Of a stretch of DNA of 64,000 bases, positions 1 to 10,861 are shown piece by piece. The stretch spans positions 76,868,001-76,932,000 of the forward strand of contig JAZHRO010000002.1 in NCBI GenBank assembly GCA_037157565.1, given 5' to 3'. Every line of letters starts with the position of its first letter. Position 1 is the stretch's first letter. The stretch comes from Thalassia testudinum. Its lineage: Eukaryota > Streptophyta > Magnoliopsida > Alismatales > Hydrocharitaceae. Made by a program: the position numbers and the translations under genes. A model generated the notes under the pieces. That model saw only the letters and a list, made by a program, of their open reading frames with translations, did not search any database and was not told the DNA's origin.

Positions 1-600
1 TCTCATTTGGATAGTTAATTCAAGAAATAATAGCTGGCAAAAGAATATAAAACCTGAAATCAAAGCATCCAAATCAAATTTCTAAGTTATATCACTACAC
101 GAATGCTTAATTAAACTGTTCTAACAGTACATAACAAGTCAGATCACTTAAACTTCAAATCCCAACTGAAATTCACTCTGATCAGACCTCTTCAACTCAG
201 CCAAACAGTGGCTAATCTACTGCTCGTGATAGCAACTACAATTTAGCAGCAACATTTGCTACTGCTTCATCCAAAATCAGATGCTGGAATCATTGATTAG
301 ATGTCTTAAAACCAAATGCAGATTTTGCAACAACCAACATCTACTTCTGCTACTATTATAGCAGCAACAGCTGCTTCTCTAATCACTGAAATCAGCCCAG
401 ATCCGACCTAAGAAGGTCTGATCTAAGGCTCAAGAATGCCCAAAACACTTCTGGCATATCAAATCTACCTAAAATCCTTTGAAACCAAAAAATCTTCACA
501 TTGAAATCATCACAAACAATGATTAGAAGGTTTGAAATCTATTTCACAATTAGATCTCAAATAAAAACCCAAGAAAAACCTCATTAACCCTTATACAAGA
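1..600. other. Unassigned old repeat, left flank
   Basis: No open frame of convincing length or known motif is visible. On the minus strand the stretch has a run rich in gcagctgttgctgc-like words (about 190-380), loosely like the plus-strand stretch around 29,330-29,400. It precedes a solo LTR and probably continues at 2349-2532 and again after 34445, because the 601-2343 and 2538-34439 insertions interrupt it cleanly. I infer an old non-coding repeat in minus orientation; the family is unknown. Confidence 0.3.
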
Positions 601-2343
601 TGATGTAAACATGTTTATATCACATAAATCGTCTATTTATGCATGTTCTTAGGCATAGAATTGCATCACATACTATGAATGTTGCATAACATGCATCATC
701 TTGCATTTAGGTTAGTATGTATAAAATGTAGGTTGTCTCCTTTTATGGCCAGGGACAGGGCCACTTGTTAATCGGGACCTTGGATCGAAGATCGAACCGT
801 ACGGATTTGATCAGGGCGACAATTGGAGTTCAACGACTTTAAGATCGCCCTAATTGGAAATCCGTAGCATCAGATAGAGATCGAGGAACCCTAGAGATCA
901 AGGGCCAACATGGCATTAATCATCACTTCAGACGATAAATCCGACCACATGGATGGGTTCAGATCGACGATCGTAGCCTAACGACGCTAAAATTCGTCCA
1001 ATCCGACATCCGTAGCACCATCTTCAACACACAGAAGATGGACGGCCAAGATGGCACCACGTGGCGCCATCCCAGCCGCCCAACTGGCCCCAAGGAGCTG
1101 CTCGACGAATCTCCACCGTTGGATGCACGTCCAACGACCGCAGATCGAGCATGCACAATTCATCTGCACCCCTCAAGAGGAAGCTTAGCGTAGCGATCAA
1201 ACGCCCCTTCACGAGTGAAGGGCGCGCGTTTGAGTCGCGCCAAGCACCTCAAATCAGACGGACGCAGGCGTGGGCATAATTGGGCCATCAAATGGAGATC
1301 GGGTGGTCGAGTGGAGGAGAAGTGGCATACAGGAATTGTTGATCGCATATGCGCACGATGACGCATGTTTGCACACCTCATCGTAGGCGGGCACGCAGTA
1401 GAGGCGCTGAAAAGGAGCGGGTGCACGCTTTTTAAGTCGTCCAATTTCTTGATCGGACAGTTGGGAGCCTTTGATTGCGTGCAGGCATTGAAGCAGTGAA
1501 GGTAAGGGGGTGCGCGTGGCTCGGGCACATCGGCCACGTTCAGGCCTTTAGTGACGGATAAATCCATCGCTAAAGGTCCTGAATTAATGTTTCTGATGTT
1601 GTAATGACTAAAATGCCCCCATTCCTTGCAACTATAAAAGGAGACCCCTACCCTACGAATTTCTCATCCCTTCTCTTCTTCTCTCACCCCTTCAAAAGCT
1701 CTGAGCTTGTCCCACACCCAGGATGCTCCTCTACAGTAGAAATCATAATTTTTCCACCTTCATCCCCCTTCGTGGAGCATCCTATGGTTGTCCTCTCTTT
1801 GCATTTGGGAAGTGGATCTCGCAATGACAACGATGTGCTACTTCGTTCCTATTCCTCTCGCTTTGTCCTCCTTCCTGCTCCATTCCCGGTCTTCCAAGTG
1901 TTGTCCCATCCAGCTCATCCTCCAAGCGATCGTTGAGGGGGATACTTTTCTCTCCATTCTTTTTACTGCTTTCTAGAGTAGATTTACCATTTTCTAGTAT
2001 AGATTCTCACTTTCTAGTCGTAATGAGTAGTGTAATGAACAAATTCTTTTAATGAAATCCATGTTTATCTACATTCCTTTTGCTTTTATTTGTAATATTC
2101 TCTCTCTCTTCTATTTATTATTTGTTAAATAGATAACTCGTTTTCGACCAGCTATTTTGTTTCATGACAAACAAAACAAACGCGTATTTTTAATCAAATG
2201 TTTGCCTCCCTGTGTTCGACCCAGAACTTCTTTACGAATTTTTGGGCATAAATTTTATCTATTGAACGGATTTCTTCACGACTCAAACTGCAACGACGGG
2301 TTTTTGAATCCAACTCTGAACGCGTAGTTTTCCGCCTTCAACA
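601..2343 (+). repeat. Solo LTR, Athila-like/B family
   Basis: A complete 1743-bp LTR stands alone. It starts TGATGTAAAC, ends TTCAACA and is flanked by the 5-bp duplication caaga (596-600 and 2344-2348). Its start, its TATA box TATAAAAGG at 1633-1641, the upstream inverted repeat at 1546-1575 and the tRNA-like segment near 1186-1236 match the B2 LTRs at 55682-57402 and 61725-63432 in the same order. Solo LTRs form by unequal recombination between the two LTRs of a full element, which removes the internal part. Short open frames inside it are not genes. Confidence 0.88.
1180..1245 (+). other. tRNA-like segment in LTR U3 (decayed)
   Basis: TAGCGTAGCGA at 1186-1196 resembles a tRNA A box and GCGTTTGAGTC at 1226-1236 a B box, 40 bases apart, as in tRNA genes. 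Both have drifted relative to the B2 copies (56260-56310 and 62328-62378). It lies in the same place, upstream of the inverted repeat and TATA box. Confidence 0.5.
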
Positions 2344-2348
2344 CAAGA

Positions 2349-2537
2349 CCATAGATAGTTTTGTAGAAGGAAATCAATAAGAGCATCTAAAATCACTCAA
2401 AGTAGGTTTCAAACCGTCATTAAAATCAATTCACGCCTCAATCAACCATCACATAGCAATTAAAACTCAATTATGCACAGAGAGCAATGTCTCCATGTTA
2501 GGCTTTTGATCTTGAATCGCTAAGGTATATGATCACC
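2349..2537. other. Short unassigned stretch between two insertions
   Basis: About 190 bases of AT-rich sequence with no recognisable gene. It includes the left copy of the tcacc target duplication (2533-2537) of the Tekay-like element. It is probably continuous with 1-600 and with sequence after 34444 once both insertions are removed. Confidence 0.4.
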
Positions 2538-3246
2538 TGAAATGACCCATCCTAAGGGTTGTTCAAGAATTTCGCAAAAGGGTAGGGGTGTGAGCGTAAT
2601 TTTAAACCCCCTGGGTTTAAGTTTGTGGGCTCTGCAAGGAAGAGAAGACCTTATTAAGGTAACCTCACAATTTTTCCCTCTCTCCCTTCCACCACAACTC
2701 AGACACACACGCACACTAACCCTAACCCTTCCCTTTATAGCACCCCCTTCACCCTCTCCATCCCCACACCACCTCCACCTTCACTCCACCTCCTTGCAAC
2801 CGGCAGCCTCCCCTCCTCTTCCATGTCCCCCTTGCAGCCAAGAGTGGGGGAGAAGGAGGAGGGAAGAAAGAGAGAGTGGTCAAGGGAGGTAGAGAGAGTG
2901 GGTGAGGGAAGGAGCCGGAGGTGCGAGGAGGAGCTTGGGAGAAGGGGCGGCGAGTGCAGCAACTGAAGTAGCATGGAGGATGCCTCCATTCGCCTCGCCC
3001 CCGCCATTCATCACCTTCCCGTTCTTCCCTCACAGTTGTGCTTGGGAGAGGAGAGGGGAGCTGGAGGAAGAGCTCGGAGGAGCTCGGGAGAGGGGCGACG
3101 AGTGTGAGGAGAGGAGCTCGAGAGGAAGGAGAAGCCACGTAGGGGGGAGATCTATGCGAGGAAGGCGCCACTGCTGCAGTTGCAGTAGCTGGAGCTCGAG
3201 AAGAGAAGCTTCACGAGGTGTTCTGTGGAGTCATTTTTCTATAGTA

Positions 3247-3278
3247 TCAGACATCTATAACATGTTATAGATGTCTGA
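3247..3278. repeat. Perfect 32-bp palindrome
   Basis: The two 16-base halves, beginning TCAGACATCT and ending AGATGTCTGA, are exact reverse complements with no spacer. The equivalent place in the 3' LTR (about 10543-10575) has lost the symmetry. The related solo LTR has a different hairpin at 20091-20121. Confidence 0.9.
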
Positions 3279-4290
3279 CAGAGCCGCAGGATGTCCGATG
3301 CTGAAACTGGACGTCTGACAGCATGCAGAGTGCGAGGTATGTACTCTACACGAGCCTACATTCATGTATGTTTATATATATGTATCGCGTTTTTAACCTG
3401 CACGTGCATGCACAGATACGAGGCTTTGGAAAGGCACATGGCATGCCCTTCGAGGCACTTTAGGACATTTGGAGACCATGTCAGACGTCTGACAGCTCTT
3501 CTAGGGGACTGGGAGTAATGTCAGATGTCTGGAGAGCACCTTAGATGGCTATGCGGGGTAGCAGACAACGAATATAGGTGCAAGAGAGCAAGGTGAGATA
3601 TTGCATTCGTTTAAGATGTCTGGGGCGAATTTTGGTCAATACGCATGTTTTTTGCCTGTTCGGCGCCTAAACGGAGTCGGTTTTATGCAAACAAAGTATC
3701 GATGGTTTTTTTTGAGATTTCTCTACGTGTTAGTGTCGCACCTATGCTATTTTAAACTCATTTGACATGATTGGTCAATGGTATAGGTCTCCAATCCATC
3801 GTGTATACAGGACCTGTGAAGGCGACAGGATCTACTGTTCGAGCCCCCATTCCACCCGAATACCCTGGTAGAGTGGTCCTCTATAATACTGTGATTTAAA
3901 TGATTAAAGTGCATGCTATCTTATAAATATTTGATTGAACCCTAGGATATGAAATGAACCCTAGGGTTGAGGAGAATGAATGTATATTACTTGAACCACA
4001 TTGGCTATACTCTAAAATGCATGTTAAAGTCCTTACTGCTAGCAACTAGATATTAAATTGATGTGGTGATTGCTTAATTTGTTGAATCACTTGCTCCCTA
4101 TTATACGATTAAGAACCGGAATACAAATGGAGATATGCCATATCATGAAATAAAATGAATGCTAATGCATGAACCCCACGAGAATTAGAAAAAGAAATCA
4201 AAATGCTGCAACATGGAAACTCTAATGGTTACGAAATCTTTTGCTTACTGTGAGGCATGACGTTTAGTTAAGCTTTAACTTGGGCGTGAG

Positions 4291-4500
4291 CTAGCCCTTG
4301 TGTACACATGTACTGAGGAGATCTAATTACCCTTCTTCAGAAGATACGTTGGCCTTCGTGTACGAGCGTATCAAGGAGAGCTAAATACCCTTCTTCAGAA
4401 GATACGCTGGCCTTCATGTATGCACGTACCGAGGAGAGCTAATCACCCCTTGTATAGAGAGAATAGGCTAGCCCCTACGTATGTGGTAGCGAGGAGAACT
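4291..4500 (+). repeat. Tandem repeat of about 60-bp units in LTR
   Basis: Three to four diverged units each contain a gtgtaygcacgtaccgaggagagct-like core and a cccttcttcagaagatac-like spacer. The same array is present in the 3' LTR at about 33227-33434, so it predates insertion of this copy. Confidence 0.75.
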
Positions 4501-5497
4501 ACGGTTACTTTTGTGTAGGGAGAGTGCTAACCACCCTTGGGTTGGGACCCGGGTTAGGAGTGGCCCCCCTACACCGACTCTTGTTAGGCCCACTGGCAAA
4601 CCATGGTAGTCGAGTGAGGGTACACAGGCTATTGAGGGCTGTGGCCCCTATTCTGTTCTATGCTGTACGTTTGGGCGTACCTGTTACTTGACTGTCCATG
4701 TGCCAGTGTGGGGTACCTACCCGTGCGCTTATTGCATGTGTTGTAGTCATCGCTACATCTCGGCCATGACCCCAGGGTGGTAGACCAGGTGTAGGACTAC
4801 CGCAGGGTGCTGTCTTGGCCAAGAGAGTGCCACGTGTACATCCTGCATCGCGGGAAAATAGCATCAAGATCATTCCCTTAGGGAATAAGTGGATTTGAGA
4901 AATGTTGTAGTCCCTTACTAGAAACTGAATAAGAAATGCATGGATGTTTAAACGGGAACAAAGAATAATACATAACTGGAAATTGGATGGTTAGTTATCT
5001 GCTTGTTTCCTTTATGTTTAATTGCATGTAAATGACTTAACCATCACTCTACTTATCGTTACCTGACCATAGATTATATAACCATGTTCAGGTTAGGGAG
5101 TTGAGCAGCCAGTGCCACTGGCTGTAGAGGATGCTAGGCACAGTCGAGCCCAGCCATAGTCATTTCCCTTTTTCCGTTGCAGAGGTTTTTGTTAGTAGTG
5201 AGTACATTTAGCATGTAGTAACTGTTTCTGCTATGTCTCTATTATATTTCTCTCTGTTCTAATTGTGATGGCTTTGTTTGTAATAGTACTTTTCCGCTTG
5301 TGACATGCAATATCTTTAAGATATTTTTCTCTATTTCCTTTGTTGTCTATTATCTATTTCTACTTAGTTACATTGCATGTGTGGTTGTGGAATTTTTTAC
5401 GCATTTGGTTATTTCTCGTTGGACAACTGGGTCTTGGGAATTTAGTCGAGGCGAGTCGATCTCAGGTTCCGTGGGGAGTAGCGATCGGGTCGTCACA

Positions 5498-5515
5498 GGA
5501 TGGTATCAGAGCAAG
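5498..5515 (+). promoter_or_regulatory. Primer binding site, initiator tRNA-Met
   Basis: TGGTATCAGAGC at 5501-5512 lies three bases after the 5' LTR. It is complementary to the 3' end of plant initiator tRNA-Met, the usual minus-strand primer of chromoviruses. Confidence 0.9.
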
Positions 5516-5682
5516 GTCATCTTGAGAAATGAACCAAATGGTCTAGAAGTAACCACTCATGTGCATGTAGCTAGGGTAGCCATCACAATGTGTTATCTTG
5601 ATCTTTGCTTCCGAGTCTTAATTCTTTCTGTAACCTGGTATCGTTGACAGTCCCTGTCCTTTTCTTCATCTCCTTGTAGGAG

Positions 5683-6230
5683 ATGCCTCGTCGATGAGCT
5701 CATAGAGTAGGTCGTAGGTGTGGGCATGGGGGCAATCGTGTCAAACCTGAGACCAGTGCTGCCTCGCCCCTCCTTCAGGGTGTCCAAGCCCAAGTCCTCA
5801 TTCGGTTGATTCGAGAGATCGTGTGAGAGGAATTTCAACTCCCACCAGCTCCACCGCCCCCTCATGTCTCTCCCAAGGGTGCGGAGGGGGAGTCTCCCGT
5901 GGGATAGAGGTGTTGCCACAGTGTCCGGCGAGCTAGAGGAGGTCAGAAGGGGCCCTACAACCTGATCACTCCCAGAGCTGCCGAGGGAGGTGACATCCTC
6001 CATCCAATTACCAACAAGGACAGACTAAGAGAGGAGGTCATGGCCCTCTTTGCTACCAATGTGGCCAACTGGGACACATGAGGAGGGACTGCCCATCTAG
6101 AGCTGGAGCACACCAGATGCTCCCAGCACCGAGTACTCGAGGCCGATCTGGTGGCTGCGATTGCCAAGCACAAGGAGGAGGACTGCAGTCATGAGGAGGG
6201 TACCGAACAGCTGCTGGTTGCCCGACCCAG
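5683..6230 (+). pseudogene. gag remnant with zinc knuckle (Tekay-like)
   Basis: An ATG at 5683 opens with Met-Pro-Arg-Arg, typical of chromoviral Gag, but a stop follows at once. At 6051-6095 a nucleocapsid zinc knuckle reads CYQCGQLGHMRRDCP, the C-x2-C-x4-H-x4-C pattern that binds viral RNA. Only about 550 bases separate the primer site from the knuckle, whereas matrix plus capsid normally need well over 1 kb. I infer a large internal deletion removing most of the capsid, so Gag could not assemble particles. The protease frame follows almost directly. Confidence 0.75.
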
Positions 6231-6233
6231 AGC

Positions 6234-6680
6234 ATGTCTGTTTCTTCTGCACCCAAGGTCGAGGGGCGTGTCAATACCCTGACTCACAGAGATGCCAAAG
6301 CTTCGGGTTCTGTGGTGGCAGGTATGGTTGTAGTTTCTGACATATTAGACTATGTACTTTTCGATTCTAGTACCATGCATTCTTTTGTCTCCACGAGTTT
6401 TGCTGCCAGTTTGGGGTCGAGTAGTATATTGTTAGAGGACTCATTCCTGATTAGAGGCCTAGGTGGACAGTTGTTTGTCGTCAAGGAGGTCTTCCCAGAT
6501 TGTGATGTCGCTATAGGGGGACACAATCTCCCCGCCGACCTGATCGTGATCCCAATGGAGGACTTTGGCATAATCCTAGGGATGAACTGGTTGTCTGTCT
6601 ATCATGCCCTAGTGGACTATTTTGGGAGGAAGATCATCTTCTCCATATCGGAGTTGCCTCCCTTTGAGTTTCATGGCTAG
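6234..6680 (+). pseudogene. Retroviral-type aspartic protease, inactive (Tekay-like)
   Basis: This 148-codon frame encodes the pepsin-fold protease that cleaves Gag-Pol. The active-site region reads VLFDSSTMHSFVS, where the family has a DSG (or DTG) triad followed by ATHSF. The glycine of the triad is replaced by serine, which should abolish or cripple catalysis. The closing ILGMNWL motif and the following segment are typical of chromoviral proteases. A TAG at 6678 separates it from the reverse transcriptase, which would be one polyprotein in a live element. Confidence 0.85.
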
Positions 6681-6722
6681 CCAGTAGACGGAGGTTTCAG
6701 GTGTATCTCCACGCTTCGGGCA

Positions 6723-8175
6723 GTGAAGCTGCTAAGCCAGGGGTGTGAAGGCTTCCTAGCTTGTGTGTTAGCAGTGCTTAGCCCCGTGGCCGACTTACAG
6801 AGTATCCTGGTGGTCTGCGAGTACCTTGACATCTTTCCAGAGGAGTTTCCAGGACTACCGCCTGAGTGTGAGATTGAGTTTGAGATCTCACTGGTACTGG
6901 GGACCAGTCACATCTCTACTGCACCGTATAAGATGGCCCCACTTGAGTTGCGAGAGCTCAAGTCTCAGTTACAGGATCTGTTGGAGAAGGGTTTTGTGAG
7001 GCCCAGTGTGTCCTCGTGGGAAGCCCCTATTCTATTCGTAAAGAAGAAGGACGGTACCCTTCGGCTTTGTGTCGACTACAGACAGCTGAACTGGGTCACT
7101 ATCAAGAACAAGTATCCGCTGCTCCATATTGATGACCTCTTCGACCAGCTGAGAGATGCTACAGTGTTCTCCAAGATAGACTTAAGGTCACATTACCATC
7201 AGCTAAGGATCAGGGAGATCGACGTCTCCAAGACAGCTTTCCGTACTTGGTATGGACACTAGAAGTTCTTGGTCATGCCATTTGGGCTGACCAACGCCCC
7301 CGCTGCTTTCATGGACCTGATGAACCGCGTCTTCAAATTGTACCTAGATCAGATTGTGGTGGTATTCATCTATGACATACTAGTCTACTCTCGAGATCAG
7401 GCGTAGCATGGATAGCATCTACATATGGTTTTGGATACCTTAAGATGATACAGGCTATATGCCAAGACAACAAGTGCGAGTTCTGGTTGAGACAGGTTAC
7501 CTTCTTGGGCCATGTGATCTCAGGAGACAGATTGGCTATGGATCCAACCAAGGTTGAGGCTGTACTCAGGTGGGAGAGGCCACGTACAGTGATGAAGATA
7601 TGTAGCTTTTTGGGACTGGCAGGCTATTACCAGCAGTTTATCAGGGGGTTCTCTCAGATCATGCATCCTATGACCCAGCTGACCTGGAAGGACATGCCCT
7701 TCACCCGGACAAATGAGTGTGAGTCATGCTTTCAGGAATTGAAGGAGAGACTAACTTCAGCTCCTGTGCTCACTATCCAGGACAGCAGTGGTAGGTTTGT
7801 GGTTTACACTGACGCCTCATTGCAAGGGTTGGGTGGTGTGCTCATGCAGTGGGGACACATTGTCATTTATGCTTCGTGGCAACTAAAGTCCCATGAGCAT
7901 AACTACCCCACCCATGACTTGGAGCAGCTGCAGTTGTCTTCGCACTGAAGACATGGAGGCACTACCTGTATGGTGAGACTTTTGAGATCTTCACAGATCA
8001 TAAGGGCCTCAAGTATCTGTTTGATCAGAAGGAGCTCAACATGAGATAGAGACATTGGTTGGAGCTCCTGAAGGACTATGACTGCAACATCTCCTACCAC
8101 CCAGGGGAGGCTAATGTGGTGGCTGACGCCTTGAGCTGGAAGATGCCCGCCCACTTGGCCAGCTTACAGGCATAG
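6723..8175 (+). pseudogene. Reverse transcriptase and RNase H, degenerate (Tekay-like)
   Basis: The first frame (6723-7262) has the expected blocks [36 protein letters not shown] and [12 protein letters not shown] at about 7261 interrupts the segment before [15 protein letters not shown]. The catalytic box reads [11 protein letters not shown], where FIDD is expected, so the first of the two metal-binding aspartates is Tyr. Several stops follow near 7405-7445. RNase H resumes at 7445-7948 with [14 protein letters not shown] and [14 protein letters not shown], and runs on through [11 protein letters not shown] and NVVADALS to about 8170, with a stop at 8047. No functional enzyme could be made. 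Confidence 0.9.
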
Positions 8176-8219
8176 AATTGGAGACTCATGGAGGAGGTAG
8201 GCAGTTGGCGACCCCAGGA

Positions 8220-9727
8220 GCTATAGGGGTACTACAGGGCAGTGACAGTGACAAGGCAGGCACAACCTAAGCTGATAGACTGTATCATTACTGGACAGAT
8301 GGCTGATCCGTATTTGCAAACACTGTGGGATAAGGTATTGATAGGGGACCCAGGACACTTTGCTTTTACTAATGAGATCCTGTGTGTGAGGGACATTTGT
8401 GCGTTCTTAGAGACGAGGAGCTGTTGAGAGAGCTCCTGACTGAGGCCCACGGGTCCAAGTTCACCATACATCACGGGAACACGAAGATGTACCACGATCT
8501 ACAACGTGACTTCTGGTGAAGGGGGATGAAGTGGGATGTTGGTGAGTTTGTTCAGCAGTGCTTGGTATGACAGCAGGTGAAGACCGAGCACCAGAGGCCT
8601 GCAAAGCCACTACAGCCACTCCTTGTGCCAAAGTGAAAGTGGGAGAGTATCACCATGGACCTGGTAGTGGGGCTACCGATTACACAGTAGGGACACAATG
8701 CAGTTTGGGTGATAGTGGACAGGTTGACGAAGACGACGCGGTTTTTTCCGATCTGAGTCACCTTTGGGCCAGCACAGCTAGCAGAGTGATACATCATAGA
8801 TGTGGTGCAGCTTCACGGAGTCCCTCCTAAGATCGCATCCAACAGGGATACTCATTTCACTTCCGAGTTCTGGGTAGAGTTTTAGTAGGCCTTAGGGACT
8901 CGTCTAAGGTTCAGTACTGCCTACCACCCCCAAACCGACGGGCAGTTAGAGCGCACCATACAGACACTTGAGGACCTCCTATGTGCTTGTGTGCTAGATT
9001 AGAGAGGCTCCTAGGTGGAGCATTTGCCCCTGGCAGAAGTTGCATACAATAATAGCTACCACTCGAGCATTGACACGGCACCTTATGAGGCTTTGTACGG
9101 GAGAAGTGTATGACACCCTTGAGTTGGGTCGAGGTGGAGACCAAGTGGGAGGTTGGTCCCTAGCTGATCCGTTAGAGTCAGGAGGTGATAAAGCAAATTC
9201 ATAGACGACTCCGTACTGTTAGGAGCAGGCAGAAGAGCTATGCGGATAGGAGGCATAGAGAGGTGTAGTTCAAGGTTGGGGATCACATCGTCCTCTGAGT
9301 TTCTCCCATAAAGGGCTTGCAGCATTTTTGGGTGAAAGGGAAGCTCTCGTCGAGGTTTATGGGACCCTTTGAGGTCTTGGAGCGGGTAGGATCCCTTGCT
9401 TACCAACTTGCCTTTCCTCCCCAGCTCTCTGGAGTGCACGACATGTTCCATGTGTCGAATCTCAGGAAGTACATCACCAATCCCAACCACATTTTAAGCC
9501 ACGAGAACATCGATGTGGGAGACAACTTGACCTATCTTGAGAGGCCAGTGCAGATACTGGATCGAGCCATCCAGAGTATGAGACGGATGGAGGTGCCACT
9601 GATGAAGGTCCTATGGAGAAGCCAGTGGTACGAGGAGGTGACTTGGGAGCCCGAGGTGGCAAAACGGGAACAGTACCCAGAGCTTTTTGAGGCTATGTCG
9701 CTTTCGACCTACTTTGATCCTCTTTAA
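8220..9727 (+). pseudogene. Integrase with chromodomain-like tail, degenerate (Tekay-like)
   Basis: The zinc-binding start is visible at about 8427-8570: EAHGSKFTIHHG supplies the two histidines, and CLV followed by TGA shows that the second cysteine pair is broken. The core carries TMDLVVGLP (first Asp), SNRDTHFTSEFW (second Asp) and [11 protein letters not shown] (Glu), spread over two frames with stops. The last frame (9317-9727) has the GPFEVLERVG and HDMFHVSNL segments of the integrase C-terminus. It ends with a chromodomain-like stretch around ERPVQILDR and WYEEVTWEPE. Chromodomains steer integration to heterochromatin; this tail places the element among chromoviruses. Confidence 0.9.
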
Positions 9728-9810
9728 GTTTGTTATGCTCATATACGTTTATTTCCATACCTTAGTTAGCTCAAGTTTCAAGGATGAAACTTCCTTTAAG
9801 TTTGTTATGT
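9722..9810 (+). other. 3' end before LTR with lost polypurine tract
   Basis: Chromoviruses normally carry a GAGGACGAAA-like word and then a purine-rich tract directly before the 3' LTR. Here AAGGATGAAAC is present at about 9780-9790, but the purine tract is replaced by a second copy of the 16-mer at 9722-9737 (CTTTAAGTTTGTTATG), found again at 9794-9809. Confidence 0.7.
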
Positions 9811-10861
9811 TGAAATGACCCTTCCTAAGGGTCGTTCGAGAATTTCCCAAAAGGGTAAGGGTGTGAGCATAATTTTAGACTCCCTGGGTTTAAGTTTGTG
9901 GGCTCTGCGAGGAAGAGGAAACCTTGTGAGGGCAACCTCGCAATTTTTCCCTCTCTCTCTTCCACCACAACTCACACACATACACACACTAACCCTAACC
10001 CTTCCCTTTATAACACCCCCTCCACCCTCTCCATCCCCACACCACCAGCACCAACTCCACCTTCACTCCACCTCCTTGCAACCGGCAGCCCCCCTTCTCT
10101 TCCCCGTCCCCCTTGCAACTGAGAGTGGGGGAGAAGGTGGAGGGAAGTAAGAGAGTGTGGGCAAGGGAGGTAGAGAGAGTAGGCGAGGGAAGGAGCCAGA
10201 GGTACAAGGAGGAGCTCGAAGGAGCTTGGGAGAAGGGGCGACGAGTGCAGTAGCTGAAGGAGCACAGAGGATGTCTTCGTTCTCCTCGTCCCTGTCGTTC
10301 ATCACCTTCCCATTCTTCCCTCACAGCCATGCGTGGGGTAGAAGGAGGAGAGGGGAGTTGGAGGAAGATCTCGGAGGAGCTCGAGAGAGGGGCGGCTAGT
10401 GCGAGAGGATCTCGAGAAGAAGGAGAAACCACGTAGGGGGGAGACCTGCGTGAGGAAGGTGCCACTATTGCAGTTGCAGTAGCTGGAGCTCGCGAAGAGA
10501 AGCTTCGCGAGGCATTTTACGAAATCATTTTTCAGTAGCATAAGACATCTGTAACACTCTACAAACGTCGGACGAAGCCGCAGGACATATGGAGCTAACA
10601 CCGGACATCTGACAGTGCGCAGAGTGCGAGGTATGTACCCTGCACGAGCCTACATGTATGTACGTTTAATATATGTGTCACGTTTTTAACCTGCGCGTGC
10701 ATGCCCAGGTATGAGGCTTTGAGAAGGCACGTAGCGCACCATTCGAGGCACTTTAGGATGTCTGGAGACCATGTCAGACGATTGACAGCTCTTCCAGACG
10801 ATTGGGAGCAGTGTCAGACATCTGTAAACCCCCTTAGACGATTATGCGGGGTAGCCGATGA
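9811..10861 (+). repeat. 3' LTR of Tekay-like element, first part
   Basis: It matches the 5' LTR from its first base (TGAAATGACC) up to the ggggtagc word before position 10857. It then breaks at the target duplication gatga (10857-10861). The LTR resumes at 32493. Confidence 0.88.

Larger units (their letters stand above)
2538..5497 (+). repeat. 5' LTR of Tekay-like element
   Basis: This 2960-bp LTR begins TGAAATGACC and ends GTCGTCACA directly before the primer site. It contains a run of paired GACGTC-type words, a 32-bp perfect palindrome (3247-3278), a 16-bp palindrome (3479-3494) and a tandem repeat of about 60-bp units (4291-4500). The other copy is 9811-10861 plus 32493-34439. The GC-rich part at 2700-3200 opens several overlapping frames on both strands, but they look like low-complexity purine/pyrimidine shadows. 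Confidence 0.88.

Noticed and set aside
2735..3270. Several overlapping open frames of 90-140 codons on both strands
   Set aside because: They lie in the purine/pyrimidine-biased leader of the Tekay-like LTR, consist of Ser/Pro/Leu or Gly/Arg/Glu runs, and recur in the homologous LTR at 9995-10465 with different lengths.
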